A stretch of DNA of 64,000 bases from Syntrophobotulus glycolicus DSM 8271 (GTDB taxonomy: Bacteria > Bacillota > Desulfitobacteriia > Desulfitobacteriales > Syntrophobotulaceae): assembly GCF_000190635.1 (NCBI RefSeq), contig NC_015172.1, forward strand, positions 2,852,001-2,916,000. Direction: 5' to 3'. This document shows, in pieces, positions 16,713-26,350 of the stretch (position 1 is its first letter; each line of letters opens with the position of its first letter). The notes under the pieces are model-generated. The model saw only the letters and a program-made list of their open reading frames with translations, was not told the DNA's origin and made no database searches. A program made the translations under genes and the position numbers.

Positions 16713-16740
16713 TTGCCTATTGAGAATTGGAGAGGAATAT

Positions 16741-18570
16741 ATGCGAGCGGAAAACTTACGGAATGTCGCGATCATCGCCCACGTCGATCACGGCAAAACA
16801 AGTCTGGTTGATGTCATGCTGAAACAGAGCGGTGTTTTCAGGGCAAATGAACAAATCGAAGAAAGAATTATGGATTCCAATGACCTGGAAAAGGAACGCG
16901 GCATTACCATATTATCCAAAAACACAGCCGTACACTGGCAGGATATTAAGATTAATATTGTTGATACCCCGGGCCATGCCGACTTTGGCGGCGAAGTTGA
17001 ACGTGTTCTTAAAATGGTTGACGGGGTATTATTGGTTGTCGATGCTTTTGAAGGCCCTATGCCCCAAACGAAATTTGTGCTGCGTAAGGCCCTGGAAATC
17101 AATCTTAAGCCGATTGTGGTGATTAATAAAATTGACCGGCCGGAAGCCCGTCCTTATGAAGTCGTCGATGAAGTATTGGATCTGTTTCTTCAGCTGGGTG
17201 CTTCAGATGAGCAGCTGGAATTTCCGGTTGTCTATGCCTCAGCCAGAGAAGGCCGTGCCGGTTATGAGCCTGATTCCATCGGCAATGACCTCGGGCCTTT
17301 ATTTGATATCATCATAAAAAACATTCCCGCTCCGGAATCCGATATCGACGGTTCCCTGCAGATGCTTGTCACTACCTTGGATTATGATGATTACCTTGGC
17401 AAGATCGCCTTAGGCCGGATATTCCGGGGAAAGCTGAATGCCAATTCTCAGGTTGCTGTCATCAAACGCGACTCATCCCTGGAAAAAGTCAAGATCGCAA
17501 AATTATTTACCTTTAACGGCTTGAAACGGGCTGATGTCTCCGAAGCCGCCGCCGGGGAAATTGTGGCCATCAGCGGGATTCCCAACATCAACATCGGAGA
17601 AACCATCACCTCCGCTTTGGAACCGGAAGCCCTGCCGACAATTGAGATTGATGAACCTACTTTAAACATGACTTTTATGATCAATACAAGCCCTTTTGCC
17701 GGGACGGAAGGAACCCATGTTACATCGCGCAAGTTAAGGGAGCGGCTCTTTAAAGAAATCGAAACAAATGTCAGCCTGAGAGTGGAAGAGACCGTAAATA
17801 CTGATTCTTTCCAGGTTTCGGGCCGGGGCGAGCTCCATCTTTCTATCCTGATTGAAAATATGCGACGTGAAGGCTTTGAGCTTCAGGTATCCAAGCCGGA
17901 AGTCATTGTTAAAGAAATAGATGGTGTGAAGTGCGAGCCTTATGAGCATCTGACCTGCGATGTCCCTGATACCGCAATGGGAAAAATCATTGAGCTCTTA
18001 GGTTCCCGAAGAGCGGATATGCAAAATATGATTACGTTAACCGGGGGGATCACCAGATTGGAATTTTTGGTGCCGGCCCGAGGTCTGATTGGTTTTCGCG
18101 GTGAGTTCCTGACAGAGACCCGTGGTGAAGGTATAATGTCCCATGTCTTTCATTCCTACCAACCATATAAAGGGGATATTCAGGGACGCAAACGCGGCGT
18201 CCTGGTCGCTTCAGATCCCGGAGAAGCAACGGCATATGCCCTGTATCAGCTGCAGGACCGCGGACTGATGTTCATCGAACCGGGCACTAAAGTCTATGAA
18301 GGCATGATCGTAGGCGAAGGTAACCGTGAGCAGGACATTGATGTTAATGTCAGCCGCAAAAAACAGTTGACAAACATGCGTTCAAGCGGAGCCGACGATT
18401 CCCTGCGCTTGGAACCCCCCAGGATCATGACTTTGGAAGAGGCCCTGGAATACATTAATGATGATGAGTATGTTGAGATTACTCCTTTAAGCATTCGTTT
18501 GAGAAAAAAATATCTGGACAAAAATTCCCGAACAAAATTTGAAAAGAAACGGGCTTTAGGACTATCTTAA
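16741..18570 (+). CDS. typA: Ribosome-associated GTPase TypA/BipA
   Basis: 609 residues from the ATG at 16741 (GGAGAGGAAT upstream). G1 AHVDHGKTS, the switch ERGITI, G3 [12 protein letters not shown] and G4 NKIDRP are all intact, followed by the EF-Tu-like domain 2, two EF-G-like domains and the TypA-specific C-terminal domain ending near [13 protein letters not shown]. TypA is a translational GTPase acting on 50S assembly and stress responses. Length matches the family. The gene stands alone between its own promoter and a stem-loop. Confidence 0.97.
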   Translation: MRAENLRNVAIIAHVDHGKTSLVDVMLKQSGVFRANEQIEERIMDSNDLEKERGITILSKNTAVHWQDIKINIVDTPGHADFGGEVERVLKMVDGVLLVVDAFEGPMPQTKFVLRKALEINLKPIVVINKIDRPEARPYEVVDEVLDLFLQLGASDEQLEFPVVYASAREGRAGYEPDSIGNDLGPLFDIIIKNIPAPESDIDGSLQMLVTTLDYDDYLGKIALGRIFRGKLNANSQVAVIKRDSSLEKVKIAKLFTFNGLKRADVSEAAAGEIVAISGIPNINIGETITSALEPEALPTIEIDEPTLNMTFMINTSPFAGTEGTHVTSRKLRERLFKEIETNVSLRVEETVNTDSFQVSGRGELHLSILIENMRREGFELQVSKPEVIVKEIDGVKCEPYEHLTCDVPDTAMGKIIELLGSRRADMQNMITLTGGITRLEFLVPARGLIGFRGEFLTETRGEGIMSHVFHSYQPYKGDIQGRKRGVLVASDPGEATAYALYQLQDRGLMFIEPGTKVYEGMIVGEGNREQDIDVNVSRKKQLTNMRSSGADDSLRLEPPRIMTLEEALEYINDDEYVEITPLSIRLRKKYLDKNSRTKFEKKRALGLS

Positions 18571-18585
18571 TGCCTGAGATTCAAA

Positions 18586-18615
18586 TGCCACCTGCTAAAA
18601 ATTAAGCAGGTGGCA
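18586..18615 (+). terminator. Stem-loop after typA
   Basis: TGCCACCTGCT pairs perfectly over 11 bp with AGCAGGTGGCA, 15 bp past the typA stop. The following bases are TAATGATTG, so the U-tract is poor; it could also serve convergent queF. Confidence 0.6.
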
Positions 18616-18677
18616 TAATGATTGAGACCATTTTTAGATGGGACGCCTCAGCTCAGCGCGATTTGTTGGCCGGCGAA

Positions 18678-19148
18678 TTATTTCCGGTACAGGCTGTATT
18701 CAAAAAATCTTTTTTCAGCAAATTCTACCCATTTTGTCTCAGGTTTGCCGTAATTGGCAAAAGGATAAATGGAAATGCCCCCTCTGGGCGCAAATTCGCC
18801 TATGACTTCAAGATATTTGGGATCAAGCAGTGCCGTCAGATCTTTTCTGATCACATTTACAACATCCTCATGAAAATCCCCGTGATCGCGGAAACTGAAA
18901 AGATACATCTTCAATGACTTGCTCTCAACCAGCTTTTGCTCCGGTACATAATGAATATAGATGACAGCAAAATCCGGTTGTCCGGTAATTGGGCAGAGAC
19001 TGGTAAACTCCGGACAATTAAAACGGACAAAATAATCTGTATCAGGATGCTTATTTTCAAATGCTTCCAGGATTTCGGAGCTGTATGCAAAAACGTACTG
19101 ATGATCAGACCCTAATCTGGTCAATCCTTCCGTATTTTTGTCCCTCAT
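18678..19148 (-). CDS. queF: NADPH-dependent 7-cyano-7-deazaguanine reductase QueF
   Basis: 156 residues, the unimodular YkvM-type length. The catalytic Cys lies in [19 protein letters not shown], with the conserved Asp a few residues later, and the QueF motif [16 protein letters not shown] (Glu-Ser-Lys-Ser-Leu-Lys) binds NADPH. It reduces preQ0 nitrile to preQ1 amine in queuosine synthesis. No other que gene is in the window and no preQ1 riboswitch was seen in the short upstream gap. Confidence 0.95.
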   Translation of the reverse strand: MRDKNTEGLTRLGSDHQYVFAYSSEILEAFENKHPDTDYFVRFNCPEFTSLCPITGQPDFAVIYIHYVPEQKLVESKSLKMYLFSFRDHGDFHEDVVNVIRKDLTALLDPKYLEVIGEFAPRGGISIYPFANYGKPETKWVEFAEKRFFEYSLYRK

Positions 19149-19230
19149 TTTTCATCCGCCTAACTTTTAATATTGCCTTTCATCCTTTTTAACGTCGCAT
19201 TGACAGCGCAAGCATAAAGGAATGAATGCT

Positions 19231-19680
19231 TTATATACAGTAATTGTCAACATGAATACTCCGTACCTTCTCTTCTTCCTCCATCAAATCCCTGAGAGAA
19301 TAGGAGTCCAGAACTTTTGTGATTGATTGTTTGAGATCCTCCCAAACTATTTTTGTCACACAGTAATTCGAACGGCTGCATTGTTCGGTATCATCATCGT
19401 TAACACAGTCTACCGGCGCTATGGGGCCTTCCAATGCCCTGATGACATCCCCTACCGAAATCTCCCGGGGCTCCTTATTGAGCAGATACCCCCCCTGAAA
19501 ACCCCGTATGCTTTTAATCAGACCTCTCTGCTTCATGACGATTAATAATTGTTCCAAATATCGTTCGGATATTTCCTGCCTTTTGGCAATACTATTGATG
19601 GTCACCGGACCTTCCTTCTCATTTAAGGCCACATCAAGAATAGCTCTGAGACCATATCTTCCTTTTGTAGAAATTTTCAT
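19231..19680 (-). CDS. Rrf2 family transcriptional regulator, IscR/CymR-like
   Basis: 149 residues from the ATG at 19680 (MKISTKGRYGLRAI); a GTG at 19692 would add four residues. The winged-helix motif with ISERYLEQLL matches Rrf2. Three cysteines at ~residues 95-110 (spaced 9 and 6) resemble those ligating an Fe-S cluster in IscR, so it may sense Fe-S or sulfur status. It lies just downstream of the nif operon terminator, not obviously part of that operon. Candidate targets in the window include metY and the nitrogenase operons, but no site was identified. Confidence 0.85.
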   Translation of the reverse strand: MKISTKGRYGLRAILDVALNEKEGPVTINSIAKRQEISERYLEQLLIVMKQRGLIKSIRGFQGGYLLNKEPREISVGDVIRALEGPIAPVDCVNDDDTEQCSRSNYCVTKIVWEDLKQSITKVLDSYSLRDLMEEEEKVRSIHVDNYCI

Positions 19681-19878
19681 AATCGGTTTCACTTCTTTCT
19701 GACTTTATTTTAAACCTGTTTTTAATCTTTATCTAACCGCATTTCATCTATTTTAAACTATCCGGCCAGTAAATTTTTATATTGTTTTGGATTGATGCTG
19801 CCCATATCGATACACATTATAACATAGCCCATAATAATAATATATCCTAATTTATATGTATTTACTAGACATTAATAC

Positions 19879-19916
19879 AAATTTATGCCGCTCTTTCACT
19901 TGAGCGGCATAAATTT
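19879..19916. terminator. Strong stem-loop at the end of the nif operon
   Basis: AAATTTATGCCGCT and AGCGGCATAAATTT form a perfect 14-bp stem with a 10-nt loop, 41 bp past the nifV stop. T-rich sequence is clearest on the + side; on the - strand the stem itself ends in ATTT. Confidence 0.65.
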
Positions 19917-19956
19917 TCTCTTTTTTATCGTCCTTTAAACCTGAGGAAAACAGGCC

Positions 19957-21111
19957 CTATCTTTCTCTTTTATCGTTGAGCAGTTCATTAAATTCTTCAT
20001 CGGTAACGATACTCTTCTCATCCGCATAACGCAGAAACAGATGATAAATATTTTCAATTTCTTTACGGTCATAGCTATGGCCTAATTTTTGCAGCTTATA
20101 TCTGACCGCACTTCTTCCTGATCTGGCATTCAAGACAATTTTGCTCTCCGGAGCTCCAATGATGCCGGGATCAAATAATTGATAAGTCTGCGCCTCTTTA
20201 ATCATTCCGTCCTGATGAATTCCCGCTGCGTGCCAAAAGGCGTTTGAACCCACAACAGGCTTATACCTTGAGATGGGAACACCTGTTATCATCGAAATAA
20301 GTTTGCTTGTCTTAAATATTTCCTTCATATTAATACTGACATCAATGGAATACAATTCTTTTTGGACATAGAGGGCCATAATGACTTCTTCCAGGGAAGC
20401 ATTCCCTGCCCTTTCACCGATACCGGTTATTGTCCCTTCAATCTGATCAGCTCCGGCCAGGATGCCGGCCAAGGAATTGGCCGTCGCCATTCCCAGATCA
20501 TTATGACAATGAATACTCAGTTTAGCCCGATCTATATTAATGACTGTGTTTTTGAGCCTGGCCACCAACTCCCCCAATTGCCAGGGCGTTGCAATCCCGA
20601 CTGTATCTGAAATCGTAACTGTTGTCGCACCCGCATTAATTACCTGTTCCAGGATCTTAACCAGAAAGTCAAATTCACTGCGCAAAGCGTCTTCGGCATA
20701 AAATTGCACCTCTCCAATGGATTTCCTGGCATATTTTACGGACTGAACAGCTTTGTCCATAGCCTGCGCGGACGTCAGTTTTAACTTTTTTTCCATATGG
20801 ATGGGGGAGACAGCCAGGCCGAGATTAATGCGGGGATTCTCGGCCCCGGACAAGGCCCTGACGCAGCAATCGATATCTTCCTGTACACACCTGGACAACC
20901 CGCAGATTGAAACCCCTTTGACCTCTTCGCTGATTTTTTGCACGGCGGCGAAATCTCCGGGAGAAGAAGCGGGGAATCCGGCTTCGATCACATTAACCCC
21001 CAGTTTGGCAATACGCTTGGCCAGCTCTAATTTCTGACAGGCATTGAGCGTTTTTTCCAGAGATTGTTCTCCGTCCCTTAACGTTGTATCAAATATATCC
21101 AGCTTGCGCAA
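19957..21111 (-). CDS. nifV: Homocitrate synthase NifV
   Basis: 384 residues, DRE-TIM metallolyase family: DTTLRDGEQ near residue 9, HCHNDLGMA with the metal-binding His pair near 200 and GERAGNASLEEV near 227. It condenses acetyl-CoA and 2-oxoglutarate to homocitrate, the organic ligand of FeMo-co and FeFe-co. The start is a TTG preceded by GGGGGGG at 6 nt. As last gene of the Mo operon it must serve both nitrogenases, since no second copy is in the window. Leucine-pathway 2-isopropylmalate synthase is the main alternative, but length and context favour NifV. Confidence 0.93.
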   Translation of the reverse strand: MRKLDIFDTTLRDGEQSLEKTLNACQKLELAKRIAKLGVNVIEAGFPASSPGDFAAVQKISEEVKGVSICGLSRCVQEDIDCCVRALSGAENPRINLGLAVSPIHMEKKLKLTSAQAMDKAVQSVKYARKSIGEVQFYAEDALRSEFDFLVKILEQVINAGATTVTISDTVGIATPWQLGELVARLKNTVINIDRAKLSIHCHNDLGMATANSLAGILAGADQIEGTITGIGERAGNASLEEVIMALYVQKELYSIDVSINMKEIFKTSKLISMITGVPISRYKPVVGSNAFWHAAGIHQDGMIKEAQTYQLFDPGIIGAPESKIVLNARSGRSAVRYKLQKLGHSYDRKEIENIYHLFLRYADEKSIVTDEEFNELLNDKRER

Positions 21112-21141
21112 ATTAATCCCCCCCGATAAAGGTTCCCGGCT

Positions 21142-21816
21142 TTACGATCCATGGGCCTGTTCTTTCGAAATCATTACTTTTACTTTGTTTGCTTCCAGCT
21201 CAGAAACTTTAAGCATCAGACTATTTAGGGTTGCCTCACCTTCCAGCCATTTAGGCAGATGGTTGCAGACCATTTCTATTGAATTAAACTTTCCCCTGCG
21301 GATAAAAGGCAAAAGCACCTGTTTTGTTGTCACCTGGGTACTGCTCTCCTGAATTTCTTTAAGAAAAATACTGTAGTTTCCCGGAGTTATTTCCACAAAA
21401 CAAGGCTTTTGAATATCCTTTGATTTCATATTATCCTTGTTTTTTGAGATATCTGCCTTAGGCGTCGCCTGTTTTTGCAGGTAAGACTCTTCCTCTTTTT
21501 GCAGAATATAATCAAGAAACTCAAAAGGTTTCCCTTCCCATTCCCAGATACTACATTTGGCCTTATCCAAAATAAAATAGGGGATACCGCTTATTGCAAA
21601 CCCTACAAACACCTTGCAATCACCCAGAAAATCCAATAATTCCTCCATTTTCAGGCGGAAATCTATCATTCCGTGGATTTGTTTCAGGGTGAATTCTTTC
21701 TCCCGGGCAATGTGCCATTTTCCTCTCTTTCTGACAAAAACAACGATTTTCCCACGGTCTGTTAATTTGGTCGTGTTCCCTTCTCTATCGACAAATACTG
21801 CAATTTCAGCGGGCAT
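21142..21816 (-). CDS. anfO: Fe-only nitrogenase accessory protein AnfO
   Basis: 224 residues from the ATG at 21816, 8 nt after GGGGAGG; an ATG at 21840 would overlap that site. The N-terminus AEIAVFVDREGNTT and the layout (N-terminal ~100-residue domain, charged linker of ~40 residues, C-terminal domain beginning CFVEITPGNYS) match the AnfO family, known from Fe-only nitrogenase clusters. Its biochemical role is not established; it supports Fe-only nitrogenase function. Notably it sits inside the Mo-nitrogenase operon between nifB and nifV rather than next to anfHDGK. Confidence 0.8.
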   Translation of the reverse strand: MPAEIAVFVDREGNTTKLTDRGKIVVFVRKRGKWHIAREKEFTLKQIHGMIDFRLKMEELLDFLGDCKVFVGFAISGIPYFILDKAKCSIWEWEGKPFEFLDYILQKEEESYLQKQATPKADISKNKDNMKSKDIQKPCFVEITPGNYSIFLKEIQESSTQVTTKQVLLPFIRRGKFNSIEMVCNHLPKWLEGEATLNSLMLKVSELEANKVKVMISKEQAHGS

Positions 21817-21858
21817 CGAGCAAACCTCCCCTCCAGTCATTTTTTGAAGCCTCCTTCT

Positions 21859-22758
21859 TTATCCGGCTTCTCTCTTACAGCTGCATTTCTTTCTTCCTTC
21901 AATAAATTCTTCCGAACAATCTTTCCCGAGCATTCCGATGGCATCGGCCCTGCATTGCTTGCAATGGGTCATCTGCCTCATATTCTCACCACATTTTTTT
22001 CTGGTTTCCGTAATTCTCTGCATACTTGTAGGCGGATGATCCTCAAACACACTGCCTTGTACCGGAATCAAAGGCATGATATTGCTTGTAAAAGCGCCAA
22101 GCTCCTTCATCTCATGAATGATTTCCGGAATGTGGTCATCATTGATGCCTTCCATCATCACAGTGTTTATTTTAACCAATACACCCTTTTCGGTTAAAAG
22201 CTTAATTCCCTGAAGCTGGTTGTCAATGAGTATTTTTGCCCCTGCACTACCACTGTAGGTTTTCCCCTGATAACTGACATTCTTATAAATCAGGGCCCCA
22301 ATTCGAGGATCAATACAATTGACTGTAACTGTTACATGATCAATTCCAAACTCTCTCATTTCATCAACATGATCAGGCAATACAAGTCCATTTGTCGATA
22401 AACAAAAAGTAATGTTCTCATCTTCTTCTCTGATCAGCTTTAAGGTCTTTTGAGTCTCGCTCCAGTTGGCCAGAGCATCACCCGGGCCGGCAATCCCTAC
22501 AACGGACAGATTTCCTAATCTTTCCCTGACCAGACAAAACCTTTCCAGTGCTTTTTCCGGTGTTAAGATTTCACTGGTCACACCCGGTCTGCTTTCATTG
22601 ACGCAGTCAAATTTTCTGTTGCAGTAATTACAGCTGATATTACATTTTGGCGCCACAGGCAGGTGCAATCTGGCATATTTATGATGAGCCTCATAGGAAT
22701 AGCAGGGATGTTTCGCTGTTTTTTCCTCCATGGACAGGTTCAGCTGTTTTGTTGTCAT
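21859..22758 (-). CDS. nifB: Nitrogenase cofactor biosynthesis radical SAM protein NifB (short form)
   Basis: 299 residues from the ATG at 22758 with AGGTGG just upstream. The radical SAM cluster motif lies in CNISCNYCNRKFDC, preceded by the NifB-specific HPCYSYEAHHKYAR, and a C-terminal CKQCRADAIG carries further cluster ligands. NifB fuses two 4Fe-4S clusters with an SAM-derived carbide to NifB-co, the precursor of all nitrogenase cofactors. The C-terminal NifX-like domain of proteobacterial NifB is absent, as usual in Firmicutes and archaea; a separate NifX is encoded upstream. Confidence 0.96.
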   Translation of the reverse strand: MTTKQLNLSMEEKTAKHPCYSYEAHHKYARLHLPVAPKCNISCNYCNRKFDCVNESRPGVTSEILTPEKALERFCLVRERLGNLSVVGIAGPGDALANWSETQKTLKLIREEDENITFCLSTNGLVLPDHVDEMREFGIDHVTVTVNCIDPRIGALIYKNVSYQGKTYSGSAGAKILIDNQLQGIKLLTEKGVLVKINTVMMEGINDDHIPEIIHEMKELGAFTSNIMPLIPVQGSVFEDHPPTSMQRITETRKKCGENMRQMTHCKQCRADAIGMLGKDCSEEFIEGRKKCSCKREAG

Positions 22759-22808
22759 TTTTTCCACCTACCTTTTTATTTATTGAATTATTCTTTGCCG
22801 GGCTGTCT

Positions 22809-24182
22809 CTAATTGGCCTGCCGGAAATAGTTATTGTAGATATTGGTGCGATAATGTTCATACTTATTTTCCAGCAAAGTATTGGTTATACGGTCCAAAA
22901 AAGCCAGGCTGCCTGAGTAACCAACTGAACGTATTCTTTGCCCGCCTACTCTGTCTGTGATAGGGAATCCCCATCTCACCAGCGGAATGTTGCTTTTTTC
23001 CTTCAGAATTTTCCCTTCAGAATGACCTATAGCGATATTCACCTTTAATCTTTGAGACTCTGTCAGAATATGAGCAAAGTCATTATCTTCCAGAATCACA
23101 CACTCCTCATCCAATTGCCCCAGCTTCACCTCCAAGAGCTGCGTCAGCTTCCTGGTCTTACTTCCGGTTGCGATCACTTTAGGGGTAACTCCGTTTTCCA
23201 GACAGAGGTTGGCTGCGGCGTGAACAAACTCCGGTTCCCCAAAGATAGCCGCCCGCCCCTGAAAATTGTGTTTATGGGCGTCAATCATGGCATCAAGCAG
23301 CCTGCCCCGTTCTTTACTGATTTCCTCGGGAATGGGCCGGCCCGTAATTTGCCGCAATGTTTCCAGAAATTCATCTGTCGCCCGGACTCCGACAGGCAAC
23401 GGGAGTTTGTATAAAGGGACGCCGTATTTTTGAGCCAGGAATTTACCGGGAGAATGGGCCTCGTCAACAGTTAACCCAAATTCAATTGTCGCCCTGGCTC
23501 CGCTCATTGCCTCAATATCCTCAAGCTTTGTCCCACCCGGCATAATCTTTTGATAGACTTCCAAATATGGTGCATCTAAGGTCTCGGTATGATCAGGCAA
23601 AAGAGTATACTCGATTGCCATCATTTGCAGGATACGCTTGAGTTCCCTGAGGTCCGCCGTACTGATATGAGGGACAATCAGATTGATTTTGTTATGGCGG
23701 GCCGTTTCTTTCGCTAAAAGCATCACTACCCTTTTCAGAGTTACGAAATAGCCTTCCGTTTGTGTCCCGCCATAGCCCGGTGTTGAGACCGCTACAATCG
23801 GAAACTCAGGAATATTCTTTTCCGCCAAATAAGCTGTTTTAATCCTTTCGATATCTTCACCAATTGTTTCGGCGAGACAAGTTGTTAAAACACCGATGAT
23901 CTTTGGATCGTAGACCTTTCGTACATTTTCCAGGCCTTTCTTCAGGTTTGCTTCCCCGCCGTAAACCGTCCCTTTTTCATTGAGAGATGTCGAAGCCACA
24001 TCCAGAGGCTCATTATAGTGCTCTGAAATTAATCTGCGCATATAGGTTGCACATCCCTGTGATCCGTGCAGAAGAGTCATGGAGCCTTCAATACCTTTCA
24101 TGGCCAGAATGCCTCCGATTGGCATGCACATATGACAAGGATTTTCATTGACATTGCGGTAATGATCGATTTGCTTTTTCAT
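22809..24182 (-). CDS. nifN: Nitrogenase FeMo-cofactor scaffold protein NifN
   Basis: 457 residues starting at the ATG at 24182 (GAGGGGG 7 nt upstream), overlapping the end of nifE by 38 bp. It belongs to the NifK/NifN side of the family: NPCHMCMPIGGILAMKG and HGSQGCATYMRR carry the cluster cysteines, and TTCLAETIGEDI follows. With NifE it forms the scaffold on which NifB-co matures with Mo and homocitrate. It lacks the extended N-terminus of NifK. Assignment as NifN over NifK rests on position after nifE and on length. Confidence 0.93.
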   Translation of the reverse strand: MKKQIDHYRNVNENPCHMCMPIGGILAMKGIEGSMTLLHGSQGCATYMRRLISEHYNEPLDVASTSLNEKGTVYGGEANLKKGLENVRKVYDPKIIGVLTTCLAETIGEDIERIKTAYLAEKNIPEFPIVAVSTPGYGGTQTEGYFVTLKRVVMLLAKETARHNKINLIVPHISTADLRELKRILQMMAIEYTLLPDHTETLDAPYLEVYQKIMPGGTKLEDIEAMSGARATIEFGLTVDEAHSPGKFLAQKYGVPLYKLPLPVGVRATDEFLETLRQITGRPIPEEISKERGRLLDAMIDAHKHNFQGRAAIFGEPEFVHAAANLCLENGVTPKVIATGSKTRKLTQLLEVKLGQLDEECVILEDNDFAHILTESQRLKVNIAIGHSEGKILKEKSNIPLVRWGFPITDRVGGQRIRSVGYSGSLAFLDRITNTLLENKYEHYRTNIYNNYFRQAN

Positions 24183-25545
24183 CGCTATCCCCCTCTTTCT
24201 CCACAAACTGCCAGACCGGAGAACAAACTGTCGAATAAACCTCCCGGGCAAAATTCACCGCACCGGCAAATCCGCTTAAGGGATGCTTGCGATCATGATT
24301 ATGATCAATAAAGGCTACACCCATTTTATAGGCCAGGGCCCGTTCTTTTACTCCTCCGACAAGCAGATGGGCCCCTTTTTCCAGCATAAACTTTTCCAGT
24401 TCGGAAGGATTGGCATCATCCAGGATCACCGTACCGTCATCAACCAATTCATTCATCGTTTCGTATTCTTCCTGGCGTCCGGATTGTGTGCCGATCATGA
24501 CGACATCAATGTCAAGCTCTTTAAATTGTTTAATCAGAGAAATCGCTTTAAACCCCCCTCCGACAAAAATGGCTGCTTTTTTCCCGGCCAGCTTCCGCCG
24601 GTAGTACTCAATTTCCGCTGCGACAGCCGCTGTCTCCTGTTCAATCAATTCTTCGGTCTTCCGGATAATTTCCGGATTATTGTAAGCCTGAGCAATCCTT
24701 CTTAACGTTTCCGAAGTATCCTGGATTCCCAGGAAAGAAACCGTCATATAGGGAATCCCATAGATATCCTGCATTTTTTTCGCCAAATATATCATCGAGC
24801 CGGCACACTGAACAATATTCAGGTAAGCCTTGGTCGCATTTTTCAAAGTTTGATAATTAGAGTCCCCGGTGAACGCTGTATTTGGTTCAATACCCATTTG
24901 TCTCAAATAATTTTTGATGATCCAGACTTCACCGGCCAGGTTAAAATCGCCCAGATAGTTGATTGTCATATCCTTCACCGGCATTGCTCCTTCCGCCGGC
25001 CTGATCAGTTTCAGGAGGGCATTACAGGCAGCCTTGTACCCGGCAGTCTTATTGCCGATAAACCCGCTGGACTGAACCGGAATAACTTCGATGCCATGTT
25101 TTTGGGAGGCCCTTTTACAGACTGCCTCGATATCATCACCAATTATTCCGACGACACATGTCGAATAGACAAAAAAGAGTTTAGGATTATATTTTTCTGC
25201 AAGCTCGTCAATCGCTTGGCTCAGTTTCTTTTCGCCCCCGAAAATTACATCCATTTCCTGTAGATCAGTAGAGAAGCTATGCCGGTAAAGCTCTTCTCCA
25301 CTGGACAGGCTGCCCCGGATATCCCAGGTATAGCTGGCGCAGCCAATGGGTCCGTGAACCAGGTGGACCGCATCTGTTATCGGATTTAGGACAACCCTCG
25401 CTCCCGAGTAAACACAAGCCCGTTGGCTTACACATCCTGCTACACTGTCCGTATCACATTTCAGCTGAGTCTTATGCTTCCCTTTGGTTTGGATAGAGCC
25501 TTTTCTTTCCTCAATTGTCGGGTCAAGCCATACGGTCTCCTGCAT
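24145..25545 (-). CDS. nifE: Nitrogenase FeMo-cofactor scaffold protein NifE
   Basis: 466 residues from the ATG at 25545, 8 nt after GGGG. NifD-like family with cysteines in GCVSQRACVYSGAR and HGPIGCASYTWD, and STCVVGIIGDDIEAV. Where NifD has the cofactor histidine within a HSWD motif, this protein has AFIDHNHDRKHPLSGFAG, typical of NifE. It is the partner of NifN. A hairpin separates it from the upstream fdx gene. Confidence 0.94.
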   Translation of the reverse strand: MQETVWLDPTIEERKGSIQTKGKHKTQLKCDTDSVAGCVSQRACVYSGARVVLNPITDAVHLVHGPIGCASYTWDIRGSLSSGEELYRHSFSTDLQEMDVIFGGEKKLSQAIDELAEKYNPKLFFVYSTCVVGIIGDDIEAVCKRASQKHGIEVIPVQSSGFIGNKTAGYKAACNALLKLIRPAEGAMPVKDMTINYLGDFNLAGEVWIIKNYLRQMGIEPNTAFTGDSNYQTLKNATKAYLNIVQCAGSMIYLAKKMQDIYGIPYMTVSFLGIQDTSETLRRIAQAYNNPEIIRKTEELIEQETAAVAAEIEYYRRKLAGKKAAIFVGGGFKAISLIKQFKELDIDVVMIGTQSGRQEEYETMNELVDDGTVILDDANPSELEKFMLEKGAHLLVGGVKERALAYKMGVAFIDHNHDRKHPLSGFAGAVNFAREVYSTVCSPVWQFVEKEGDSDEKANRSLPQCQ

Positions 25546-25570
25546 TTTAGTCACCCCTTTTGTGGTTTTC

Positions 25571-25597
25571 CTGCGCCCCCTTCAAAAGGAGGCGCAG
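25571..25597. repeat. Intercistronic hairpin between fdx and nifE
   Basis: CTGCGCC (25571-25577) and GGCGCAG (25591-25597) with inner CCTT/AAGG pairing form a strong stem. The T-run lies on the + side (25602-25611), so for the nif transcript it is not a terminator; it could be a processing or stability element or an antisense terminator. Confidence 0.5.
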
Positions 25598-25658
25598 AAT
25601 AATTTTTTTTATTAGAATGATCCCTAATTGGACTCACAGCCCTTGCTTAAACTTCAAA

Positions 25659-25925
25659 TCAAATTTCTTTAACTTCGAAACTAAAGGCTTTTTTCACACA
25701 AGTCTTGCCACAAGCCATGCAGCCAATACAATTATCTTTATTCGAAATATTTGCCTGCATTCTGTCCGCATCTTCATCATCATCTAAATTGCCGAAACCC
25801 AGTGTGCCATGAGAACATACCTTGACACAACGTCCACAGCCAATACATTTATCAGGATCGATCGCCTGAACAAACTCCGGGGTCCAGGATGACCCGCCAT
25901 AAGTTAATCCCTGGTATACTGACAT
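25659..25925 (-). CDS. 2[4Fe-4S] ferredoxin, nif-associated
   Basis: 88 residues from the ATG at 25925, which overlaps the nifX stop (TAATG) and has AAGGGGG upstream. Two clusters are ligated by CIGCGRCVKVC and CIGCMACGKTC, separated by an acidic stretch of ~25 residues (DDDEDAD). Such ferredoxins are constant companions of nifX/nifB in Clostridia and may deliver electrons to NifB or nitrogenase reductase. The long N-terminal segment (~25 residues before the first Cys) is typical of the FdxN/NifX-linked group. Confidence 0.9.
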   Translation of the reverse strand: MSVYQGLTYGGSSWTPEFVQAIDPDKCIGCGRCVKVCSHGTLGFGNLDDDEDADRMQANISNKDNCIGCMACGKTCVKKAFSFEVKEI

Positions 25926-26308
25926 TACGGTAATTCCCCCTTGTTTTCCATTTCCTCCGCCAGGCGCTTGCGCAGCCATGGCGGAGGACTTTCTCTCAAA
26001 ATCGTTTGCAATCTTTCAAGCTCAGCGATTATCGGTGTTCCCTCTTTAACTTTGAGCGGCTGAATATTCTGTTGGACCAGCCTTGCAGCTGCAGGTCCTC
26101 CGATATGATTACAATAGACTATGGTACATTCTTTCAACATGTCTGCACGTGCCTCAACCTTATCATCCTCAGAAGCCTGTTCCGGGAGACTGATTGTCTT
26201 GACGAATCTGTAATCACCGGGAGTAATCTCATATACCGCAAAAGCAGGCGCCATCCCAAAATGAGCATTTACTTTATCTTCACCTGTTGTGGCAAATGCA
26301 ACAAGCAT
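25925..26308 (-). CDS. nifX: Nitrogenase cofactor carrier protein NifX
   Basis: 127 residues if the second ATG (26308, GGGAGG 8 nt upstream) is used; 129 from the first. NifX/NafY/NifB-C-like fold: LVAFATTGEDKVNAHFGMAPAFAVYEI, then CTIVYCNHIGGPAAARLVQ with conserved His and Gly. These proteins hold NifB-co or the VK-cluster in transit between NifB and NifEN. It sits between nifK and fdx and is translationally coupled to fdx. Confidence 0.9.
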   Translation of the reverse strand: MLVAFATTGEDKVNAHFGMAPAFAVYEITPGDYRFVKTISLPEQASEDDKVEARADMLKECTIVYCNHIGGPAAARLVQQNIQPLKVKEGTPIIAELERLQTILRESPPPWLRKRLAEEMENKGELP

Positions 26309-26350
26309 TGGCATTACCTCCCTGAAGAGAATTCTTTTCTAAGGGAATTT

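Noticed and set aside
20362-20610. Frames antisense to nifV and other nif genes
   Set aside because: All lie inside well-supported genes and show no domain or start signals.
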